From JAKAGZ01 sp963772675 (GTDB lineage: Bacteria > Bacteroidota > Ignavibacteria > Ignavibacteriales > Ignavibacteriaceae): DNA of 64,000 nt. Both the position numbers and the translations under genes were made by a program. Shown piece by piece: positions 56,547 to 64,000 of this stretch; within the stretch, counting starts at the first letter, position 1; every line of letters begins with the position of its first letter. A model generated the notes under the pieces. The model did not search any database and was not told the origin of the DNA. It saw only the letters and a list, made by a program, of their open reading frames with translations. The stretch covers positions 372,001-436,000 of the forward strand of contig CAVYYF010000005.1 in the NCBI GenBank assembly GCA_963772675.1, written 5' to 3'.

Positions 56547-58907
56547 ATGAGTAGTCTTATACTGTTATTAGAATTTTTAAAAATTAAGCGACCTATTCTT
56601 AAAGAATCTCTTTCTCTTTTAAGATCAAGAGTTGTCTATACTATTCTTGCAATAATCTTTATTGTATTTACTCTTGACCGTCTTTTCCCTTTGCCTTTGC
56701 AAAAACCATACTCAAAAGTAATTTATGCAAAAGATGGCACAATGCTTACTGCATATCTTTCGAATGATGATAAATGGAGAATGGAGGCCCACCTGGATGA
56801 GATTTCGCCTTATCTAATTAAATCGATAATTGAAAAAGAAGATAAATGGTTTTGCTGGCATCCCGGTATAAATCCGATTGCAGTAGTCAGAGCTCTATTT
56901 CAAAATATAACTTCGGGGGAAAGAGTTTCAGGTGCTTCAACAATTACAATGCAGGTTGCCAGAATGCTTGAACCGGGCGACAGAACTTATTTTAAAAAAT
57001 TTGAAGAAACGTTAAGAGCTATTCAGCTTGAATTGCATTATAGTAAAAAAGAAATCCTTGAAATGTATTTGTCGATGCTTCCTTACGGCGGAAATGTTGA
57101 GGGAGCGAAAGCAGCATCATATATTTATTTTAACAGGCCGCCGGCCAAGCTAAGTCTTGCTCAATCGATATTGATGGCTGTAATTCCAAATGATCCGAAT
57201 AGCCTCAGAGTAGATAGAAAAGATTCTTTGGCGAATAAGATGCGAAATAAATGGATAAAAACTTTTATGTCCGATAATGTTTTTAATAAATTGGATTTAA
57301 AGGATGCTTTGCTCGAACCCGTTAGCGGGAAAAGATATGCTATTAAAAAGATAGCCCCGCATTTCACTCGATACATCTCGGGGAACTTTTCCGATAATGA
57401 TATAAAAACCTCTCTTGATTTATCAATTCAAAAAACAGCTGAGAAATTACTTAAGAGTTACGTGCAAAGAGTAAGAGGCAAAAAAGTAAGCAACGGAGCT
57501 GTAATAATAATTGATAACAAAACAAATTCTGTGGCAGGCTACTGCGGCTCTGCTGATTTTTATGATAACAGTACTTCCGGCCAGGTAAACGGGATTACTG
57601 CTGTTCGCTCACCGGGTTCAGCATTAAAACCTATCCTTTATACTTTAGGATTTGATATGGGGATGCTTACTCCGCAGATGAAGCTTCTGGATTTGCCTAC
57701 TGATTTTAACGGGTATGAGCCCGAAAATTTTGATATGAAATTTCACGGCGAAGTTTCTGTAAAATATGCTCTGGCAAATTCGCTTAATGTGCCCGCAGTC
57801 AGATTGCTCCAGCAGGAAGGTCTGGATAAATTTATTTCCATACTTGAAAAAGGAGGGTTTTCTGACATCGCTGAGCATAAAAGTTCTCTTGGACTTTCAG
57901 TTATTCTCGGAGGATGTGGCGTCAGACTTGAACAACTAACTTCATTTTATACAGTATTTGCAAACGGTGGAAAACTTTATCCGTTGAATTATCTTGCTTC
58001 AGGTAAAAAAGATGTAAAATTATCCAGACAAATATTTTCTGCAGGTGCAGTTTATTTGACTGACCAGATACTCACTTTGAATGAAAGGCCGGACTTTCCT
58101 GTTGAATTTCTTTCGTTTACGAATCTACCTAAAATCGCCTGGAAGACAGGAACATCCTATGGAAAAAGAGACGCCTGGGCGATTGGCTATAATCCTGATT
58201 ATACTGTTGGTGTGTGGGTGGGAAACTTCGATGGTAAAGGTGCTCCTGAACTTTCCGGAGCGGAAATGGCCGTTCCTTTGTTGTTTGAAATTTATAATTC
58301 AATTGATTACAACCCAAAAAAATTGTGGTTTGATAAACCCAAAAGTGTTCTTGAAAGAGAAGTGTGCAGTGAAACAGGATTACTTCCTACAGCGAATTGC
58401 AAATCGATAATTAACGATTATTATATTTACCGTGTCTCCCCGAACAGGAAATGTGAATTATATAAACCTTATTATGTTAGCAATGACGAAAAAATTAGTT
58501 ACTGCACGGAATGCCTGCCCAGATCCGGTTATAAAAAAAATTTTTACCCGAATTATGATCCTGAGCTAACGTTATGGTATCTAAAAAATAAAATTTCCCT
58601 TAAGAGACCGCCTCCTCACAATCCTTATTGTACTGCAATGATTTCAGGGAACGGACCCAAAATTATATCACCTTCTGCCGATTATGAATATTATATTGAA
58701 AAAAATTCCCATGAGCAGTTAATGCTTGCTGCTGCTTCTGATCCTGCTATTGCAATACAATACTGGTATATAAACGACAAATTTTTTGCAGAAACAAAAC
58801 CGGGAAAGAAATTGTTTTTTACTCCGAAAAGTGAGACTGTAAAAATAACCTGTCTTGATAATCACGGCGGGAAAATGTCGATAAAAACTAAAGTTACTTT
58901 TTATTGA
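56547..58907 (+). CDS. pbpC: penicillin-binding protein 1C
   Basis: A 786-residue bifunctional peptidoglycan synthase: a membrane anchor (VVYTILAIIFIVFTL), transglycosylase domain with EDKWFCWHPGINP and GASTITMQVARML, transpeptidase with the SxxK box in RSPGSALKPILYT, SxN in ANSLNVPAV and KTGTS, and a C-terminal PBP1C domain. It begins 35 bases after the macroglobulin gene and is likely co-transcribed. PBP1C is thought to repair peptidoglycan after protease or toxin attack. Confidence 0.93.
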   Translation: MSSLILLLEFLKIKRPILKESLSLLRSRVVYTILAIIFIVFTLDRLFPLPLQKPYSKVIYAKDGTMLTAYLSNDDKWRMEAHLDEISPYLIKSIIEKEDKWFCWHPGINPIAVVRALFQNITSGERVSGASTITMQVARMLEPGDRTYFKKFEETLRAIQLELHYSKKEILEMYLSMLPYGGNVEGAKAASYIYFNRPPAKLSLAQSILMAVIPNDPNSLRVDRKDSLANKMRNKWIKTFMSDNVFNKLDLKDALLEPVSGKRYAIKKIAPHFTRYISGNFSDNDIKTSLDLSIQKTAEKLLKSYVQRVRGKKVSNGAVIIIDNKTNSVAGYCGSADFYDNSTSGQVNGITAVRSPGSALKPILYTLGFDMGMLTPQMKLLDLPTDFNGYEPENFDMKFHGEVSVKYALANSLNVPAVRLLQQEGLDKFISILEKGGFSDIAEHKSSLGLSVILGGCGVRLEQLTSFYTVFANGGKLYPLNYLASGKKDVKLSRQIFSAGAVYLTDQILTLNERPDFPVEFLSFTNLPKIAWKTGTSYGKRDAWAIGYNPDYTVGVWVGNFDGKGAPELSGAEMAVPLLFEIYNSIDYNPKKLWFDKPKSVLEREVCSETGLLPTANCKSIINDYYIYRVSPNRKCELYKPYYVSNDEKISYCTECLPRSGYKKNFYPNYDPELTLWYLKNKISLKRPPPHNPYCTAMISGNGPKIISPSADYEYYIEKNSHEQLMLAAASDPAIAIQYWYINDKFFAETKPGKKLFFTPKSETVKITCLDNHGGKMSIKTKVTFY

Positions 58908-58959
58908 AAATCCTATTATCTGATCTTTCGAAATTATAGTAGTCGCAAAATGTTTTCAT

Positions 58960-59058
58960 CTATTTACAGCAATCTTTTTTACCGGCAGCTTTAAATTTTT
59001 TGTAGCCGATAAAACCAACCAAACAAAGAAACGCAATTATTATCAAAGCCTGTATCAT
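58960..59058 (-). CDS. small Cys-containing membrane protein (FeoB-associated-like)
   Basis: A 32-residue open frame on the minus strand encodes MIQALIIIAFLCLVGFIGYK, then KFKAAGKKDCCK. One membrane helix followed by a basic tail ending in two Cys resembles FeoB-associated Cys-rich membrane proteins, although this is shorter than usual. No ribosome site is obvious and no feoB lies nearby, so it is a tentative call. Confidence 0.45.
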   Translation of the reverse strand: MIQALIIIAFLCLVGFIGYKKFKAAGKKDCCK

Positions 59059-59202
59059 ATAAAAAAAATATAGATTTTAAATATCAATTGAAAGGCGTTC
59101 TTATTATTTGCTTTGTTTTTGCGTTCAGGATTTGGCATATTGTTATAGCCTAAGAATAATAATCATTCATTTCATTAAATTATAAAGACTAAGGAGACAA
59201 TT

Positions 59203-60152
59203 ATGCCTGATAAAAAGATAATTGCCGTTATGGGCGCCACAGGGGCACAGGGTGGAGGATTAGTTAGAGCAATTTTAAATGATAAAAACAGTGAATTTGC
59301 TGTAAGAGCAGTTACTAGAAATGCTTCCTCAGATAAAGCTAAAGAATTATTTAAACTAGGTGCTGACGTAGTTGAAGCGGATGCTGATAATGAAGAGAGC
59401 CTTAAAAATGCTTTTACAGGATGCTATGGCGCATACTGTGTTACAAATTATTGGGAGTATCTTTCTCCTGATAGAGAAATTTCACAGGCAAAATCGATGG
59501 CAAACGCTGCTAAAGCTGCTGGTATAAAACATTTAATCTGGTCAACACTTGAAGATACAAGAAAATGGATTCCTCTTGATGATAACCGGATGCCGACCTT
59601 AATGGGAAAATATAAGGTTCCGCATTATGACGGGAAAGGAGAATCTAACAAATTTTTTGAAAATGCGGGGGTTCCTACTACATATTTGAATACTTCTTTT
59701 TACTGGGATAATTTTATTTATTTTGGATCAGGTCCGCAAAAAGGCGAGGATGGAAATTATGCTTTGGTTTTCCCAATGGGAGATAAAAAGCTTCCTGCCA
59801 TTGCTGTAGAGGATATAGGGAAATGTGCTTACGGAGTATTTAAGAGAGGATCGGAATTTATAGGAAAGAGTCTTTATATATCAGGAGAGAATCTAACCAT
59901 TAAGCAGATGGCCGAAGCAATGACTGAAGCTCTTGGCATTAATATCGGGTATAATGATGTACCGCCTGATGTCTTTAGAGATTTTGGATTTCCGGGAGCA
60001 GATGATCTTGGAAATATGTTCCAATTTAAAGGGATTTCGAAGATTATTACAGCGGAGTAAGAGATAGAGAATTTGCAAAATCACTTAATCCTGAATTGTT
60101 ATCCTTTAAAGATTGGCTGGCTAAGTATGGAAGTAAAATTCCATTGAAATAA
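59203..60152 (+). CDS. NmrA-like NAD(P)-binding protein (frameshifted near the C-terminus)
   Basis: An atypical short-chain dehydrogenase of the NmrA/HSCARG type, often a redox sensor that binds NADP. The glycine motif is VMGATGAQGGGLVRAI. The first frame stops at 60060; one missing base in the AAAGGG run near 60028-60033 diverts it, and the next frame continues DFEDYYSGVRDREF and SLNPELLSFKDWL to 60152. Repaired length, about 316 residues, is normal. A strong AAGGAG site precedes the start. Confidence 0.88.
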
Positions 60153-60176
60153 TTAAAAACAATTCTTGTTTTGCAC

Positions 60177-60214
60177 TGTCATTCTGAAGGAGCGTAGCGA
60201 CTGAAGAATCTTTT
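60177..60214. repeat. half of a GTCATT-type dispersed repeat
   Basis: TGTCATTCTGAAGGAGCGTAG followed by CGACTGAAGAATCTTTT matches the left arm of the repeats at 1329 and 5307 in layout. The mirrored arm is missing. Confidence 0.55.
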
Positions 60215-60227
60215 AATAGTTGATTTT

Positions 60228-60262
60228 AAAAAAACTTCACCCGTCATTTGACGGGTGAAGGA
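60228..60262 (-). terminator. intrinsic terminator of the cytochrome c gene
   Basis: CTTCACCCGTCA (60235-60246) pairs with TGACGGGTGAAG (60249-60260) over 12 bp, with an A-run (T-run on the minus strand) at its outer side. It lies 17 bases past the cytochrome stop. Confidence 0.9.
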
Positions 60263-60276
60263 TAACAAACTTATTT

Positions 60277-60789
60277 CTATTCATCTTCTTCAACTTTCAC
60301 TGAATCATATTCTGCGGGAGTTACATCGTGTAACTTTTTAACTGCTGCAACAATTGCCCAGATTTTATCATCAGAATGTGTTTTTCCCCACGCAGGCATG
60401 CCTGTCATTTTTATTCCGTTTTTAGTAACCCAAAATAACTTTGCGGGGTTCATTCTGTAGCCCCATTTGTAGAGATTCGGTGCGTCAGGATTTAAACCTT
60501 TCGCTAATTCTGTTTCGTCTTTGCCTGGCGCTCGATGACATTTTGCACACATTTCCTTGTATAGTGTAAGTCCTTCTTTGAACATTGCAGGGTTTTCGAG
60601 ATCAGGTACTTTAACGTCATCTGACCGTACATCAACTGAACGATCGCTGGTTGTTTCAAGCACCCAGTGAATTATTCCGGCGTCTGGTTCCATTGCACTT
60701 ACGTTATATGCCCCGGTGAAAATAAATATCAATCCCAATACTGCTAATCCAACTAAAGTAAAAACCACGCTCAAAATTATCTTTTTCAT
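60277..60789 (-). CDS. class I cytochrome c
   Basis: A 170-residue exported c-type cytochrome: N-terminal signal or membrane anchor (IILSVVFTLVGLAVLGLIFIF), a single heme motif CAKCH in YKEMCAKCHRAPG, and a probable axial Met in GMPAWGKTHSDDKIWAI, the usual class I arrangement. The acidic tail VKVEEDE is a possible docking site. Its partners are unknown; adjacent genes suggest metal stress rather than respiration. Confidence 0.9.
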   Translation of the reverse strand: MKKIILSVVFTLVGLAVLGLIFIFTGAYNVSAMEPDAGIIHWVLETTSDRSVDVRSDDVKVPDLENPAMFKEGLTLYKEMCAKCHRAPGKDETELAKGLNPDAPNLYKWGYRMNPAKLFWVTKNGIKMTGMPAWGKTHSDDKIWAIVAAVKKLHDVTPAEYDSVKVEEDE

Positions 60790-60962
60790 TTTTTGCTACC
60801 TCTTTTTTAATAGAGCCTAACTTACAAAAATTCTATGAAATGCTAAAAGCTATATCAATAAGGAATTTATTTAGAATAGACATAGATTATTGATTTCAAC
60901 GAATTATAATTAAATAAGTTCCTTTTTTTATAGAGATAGTTCTTTTTACGATTATATTTTCT

Positions 60963-61301
60963 TTATTTTACTTCAAATCCACTTTTTATAAGAAACTCTT
61001 TTGCGTTTTTAAGCGATACTTCTTTTAACTTCATTCCACAAAGCGGACATTTGCCTGCTTTGTCCGAAATAACGTTATAATCCATCATATCCTGGAAAAC
61101 TTTGCCGTCTTTATTTTTATCAATTTTCTGCAGATTAATAACTCCTTCACGGACTACAGAATCTTTCTTCATTTCCATATTGTGCATTTTCATATTTTTA
61201 TGATTCGTTGTAGAATCCATTTTCTCCTGTGCAAATGAAGAAGAACACAATATTAATATTAAAGTGAAAATGACAACGATCATTTTATCCAGGTTTTTCA
61301 T
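60963..61301 (-). CDS. exported heavy-metal-binding-domain protein
   Basis: A 112-residue exported protein: signal peptide (IVVIFTLILILCSSSFAQ), Met/His-rich stretch NHKNMKMHNMEMKKD, an EF-hand-like DKNKDGKVFQD, and a C-terminal YNVISDKAGKCPLCGMKL that matches the heavy-metal-binding domain (variant of YTCPMHP...CPKCGM). The motifs suit Cu(I)/Ag(I) binding. It is 37 bases after the end of the RND pump gene, so likely co-expressed with it. Confidence 0.85.
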   Translation of the reverse strand: MKNLDKMIVVIFTLILILCSSSFAQEKMDSTTNHKNMKMHNMEMKKDSVVREGVINLQKIDKNKDGKVFQDMMDYNVISDKAGKCPLCGMKLKEVSLKNAKEFLIKSGFEVK

Positions 61302-61338
61302 TTTGTTTTTCCTTTATGTTTTATAATAGTTATTATTC

Positions 61339-64000
61339 TTAATTTCCTTCAATCAGCATATTATTTTTTTTTAATTCTCTTCTTTTAAGAATGTAGAAAA
61401 TTGCCGGGAATATTGTCAGTTCCATAATTAAACTTGTAAAAATACCACCAGCCATCGGGGCAGCTATTCTTTTCATTACATCGCCGCCGGCCCCGTGTCC
61501 CATTAATATGGGGAGTAATCCAAAGAATAATACAAGTACAGTCATCATTTTGGGGCGAATTCTTTTTACGGCACCTTCAAAAATGGATTCTCTCAGGTCG
61601 GCAAATGATTTCAGCATTCCTTTTGCTTTCCAGTTTTCATATGCGATGTCAAGGTAAAGCAGCATAACCACACCGGTCTCCGCGCTGACACCAAGCAGCG
61701 CTATTATGCCTACCCATACGGCGACGCTTAAATGAAAGTTCGCAAGGTAGAGATACCATACCGCCCCAACCATTGAGAAGGGAAGTGCGAGAAGAATAAT
61801 TCCCGTCTTTGTAAATGATTTTGTGTTGAAGTAAAGAAGCATAATTACAATCAATAATGTTAATGGAAGAACCATCGCCAGTTTTTGGGACGCCCGTTCC
61901 ATATATTCAAACTGTCCGCTCCAGATTATTGAATATCCCGGCGGAAGTTTCACTTCTTTGGCAACAACTTTCTGCGCATTATTTACATAGGTTCCGACAT
62001 CGATATTTTCTATATCGATATATACCCAGGAATTTGGCCTCGCGTTTTCCGATTTTATCATCGGGGGACCTTTTCGCACCACAACATCTCCCAGTTCATC
62101 GAGCGGTATATTACCGCCACCGGGTAAAGGGACAAGAACTCTTTTTAATGCTTCAATATTATCACGGTAATCTCTCTGGTAACGGAGATTAACCGGGATA
62201 TCTTTCTAGCCCTTCAACTGTTTGAGTAATATTCATACCACCTACCGCCGACATGAATACATTTTGTACGTCAGCTATCGTGAGTCCGTACCTGGCAATT
62301 GCATTTCGGTCAATATTAAAATCAACATAATTGCCGCCCGCTGATCTTTCTGCGTACACAGAACGCGTATCGGGAATTTTTCTCATTACTTCTTCAATTT
62401 TTCTTCCGATATTCTGCAGTACATTCAAATCGGGGCCCGCAATTTTAATTCCAACTGGTGTTTTAATTCCTGTTGAAAGCATATCGATCCTCGTTTTAAT
62501 AGGCATTGTCCAGGCGTTTGTTAGTCCCGGAATTTTCACGGCTTTGTCCAGGTCATCGACGAGTTTTTGTCTCGTCATTCCCTCAGGCCATTCATCTTCG
62601 GGTTTTAACTGGATTGTTGTTTCGATCATTGAAAGAGGGGCGGGGTCAGTTGCGGTTTCTGCACGACCGACTTTACCAAACACCGATTTAACTTCCGGAA
62701 ATGATTTTATGATCTTATCCGTCTGCTGCAATAACTCTTTCGCCTTTGTAATTGAAATTCCCGGCAGTGTAGTTGGCATATAAAGAAGATCACCTTCGTA
62801 CAAAGGAGGCATAAATTCCGAACCTAATTTTGAAAAGGGTATATAAGACCCGAGTACAATTATTAACGATAACCCGATTACCCACCACCTTTTATCCATA
62901 ACAAAATCGACTATCGGATGGTAAATTTTCATCAGGAATCTGGTAATAGGATTATCGTCCTCTTTTTTCATCTTCCCGCGGATGAAGTAACCCATAAGCA
63001 CCGGAACAATTGTAATGGCAAGTATCGCTCCTGCCGCCATAGAGTAGGTCTTGGTAAAGGCCAGCGGTTTGAACATTCTTCCTTCCTGAGCTTCGAGTGT
63101 AAAAACCGGAATAAATGAAACAGTGATCACAAGCAGAGAGTAAAATATTGATGGCCCTACTTCTTTTGATGATTCAAGTATTACAGCCCAGTGCGGCCGT
63201 TGTTTTTCTTGCGGCAACTGCTGGTTGTGCAAAATATGGGAGTGAGAATTTTCCACCATTATTATAGCCGCGTCAACCATCGCGCCGATGGCAATAGCGA
63301 TACCTCCAAGCGACATGATGTTCGCGTTCAGCCCCTGCAGTTTCATAATAAGCAGTGCCGCTAGTACTGCCGTCGGCAACGTAAAAATAGCAACGAGAGA
63401 ACTTCTGAAATGCATAAGAAAAAGAATAATAATCAGCGCAACAATTAGACCTTCTTCCAGCAGCTTATTGCCGAGGTTGTCTATTGCTTTGTGTATGAGT
63501 TCACTTCTGTCATAAACCGGAACTATCTGTACATCCGGTGGAAGCGAAGCTTTTAATTCCTGTAACCTCTTCTTTACTTTATTTATTACTGCCAGGCCGT
63601 TTTCACCGTAACGCTGTATTACTATTCCACCGACAACCTCTCCTTCACCGTTCAGGTCTGCCAGGCCCCTTCTCAGTTCCGGACCAATATCAATATTGGC
63701 AACATCTTTTAAGTAAACCGGTGTGCCCGTGCTTTTGTTTTTGCCTATAGCGATGTTCTTTAAATCGTCCACACTTTTAATGTACCCCAGGCCCCTGACC
63801 ATAAATTCGGTTTCACCCATTTCCATTAAACGGCCGCCGACATCATTATTACTTTGCTTTATCGCCATTTTAATTTTGCTGAGCGGAATATCGTAGGAGG
63901 CTAATTTCGTAGGATCAACATTTACCTGGTACTGTTTTACAAAGCCGCCTATGCTTGCAACTTCTGAAACTCCCGGTATTGCAGACAATTCATATTTTAA
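61339..64000 (-). CDS. cusA: CusA/CzcA-type heavy-metal RND efflux pump (N-terminus outside window, frameshifted)
   Basis: The inner-membrane pump of a tripartite heavy-metal efflux system, here about 887 residues; the N-terminal part continues beyond position 64000. Visible are the periplasmic porter region, GAMVDAAIIMVEN (proton relay Asp helix), and the second half beginning with RNSIVFIVxx-like PMIKSENARPNSWV and ending in multiple membrane helices. The first frame stops at 62189 after GLERYPG; the next frame continues VNLRYQRDYRDN with one surplus C in CCC at 62195-62197. Neighbouring HMBD protein suggests copper/silver. CzcA is the alternative name if the metal is zinc, cobalt or cadmium. 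Confidence 0.9.

Overview
This is a chromosomal stretch of an AT-rich Gram-negative bacterium, most likely a member of the Ignavibacteria (Bacteroidota/Chlorobiota branch). Pointers are a type IX secretion C-terminal sorting domain remnant with the NYPNRFNPATTIE signature (40364-40636), a DUF5686 outer-membrane protein with a carboxypeptidase-like regulatory domain, an OmpA protein with thrombospondin-3 calcium repeats, a four-subunit 2-oxoacid:ferredoxin oxidoreductase, and many secreted metallo- and serine peptidases. Lineage is inferred from gene content only.

Layout. 0.2-9.2 kb: rpsT, the queuosine genes queE and queD, truA, a secreted M1 aminopeptidase, uvrB, a DUF423 membrane protein, a methyltransferase and an RlpA-like protein. 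9.4-14.7 kb: a secreted S9 peptidase diverging from a ferredoxin-dependent 2-oxoacid oxidoreductase operon. 14.8-16.1 kb: an initiator tRNA, a solitary P-loop GTPase-like gene, and a degenerate copy of the tRNA 3' half, together resembling a very small integrated element. 16.2-24 kb: patatin phospholipase, a serine dehydratase / ornithine cyclodeaminase-like / trmO operon, a broken Crp/Fnr regulator, a cupin, and an Old Yellow Enzyme. 23.4-31.6 kb: tandem DUF4242 genes with a large LuxR-type ATPase regulator, a membrane-anchored MutS-like ATPase and an M16 peptidase. 32-37 kb: a UreH-like metal transporter, a pduS-pduT bacterial-microcompartment electron-transfer pair, and CheW and STAS signalling proteins. 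37.6-40.1 kb: a thiol-redox cluster (two thioredoxin-fold proteins, thioredoxin reductase, glutaredoxin, and an orphan groES). 41-51 kb: envelope proteins (OmpA, Spy-like, DUF5686, M13 peptidase) and an sdpI-sdpR pair with a 30-bp perfect palindromic operator. 51-59 kb: alpha-2-macroglobulin plus penicillin-binding protein 1C. 59-64 kb: an NmrA-like protein, cytochrome c, a heavy-metal-binding-domain protein and a CusA/CzcA efflux pump cut by the window edge.

A striking property is at least 13 single-base frameshifts in ten genes, including the housekeeping genes rpsT and uvrB. In each the missing part of the protein is intact in the next reading frame. This pattern fits uncorrected assembly indels better than real gene decay, so interrupted genes are annotated at their reconstructed full extent. 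The frameshifts cluster at 0.3-7.6, 21-22.6, 44.8-45.2 and 60-62.2 kb; I noticed none between 23 and 44 kb.

The least expected items are the tRNA-flanked GTPase mini-island, the pduS-pduT pair without other shell genes, the redox cluster with its orphan groES and unusual CCGRMGPMC thioredoxin, and the tandem DUF4242 genes with their large regulator. No CRISPR array, intact insertion sequence or complete prophage was seen.
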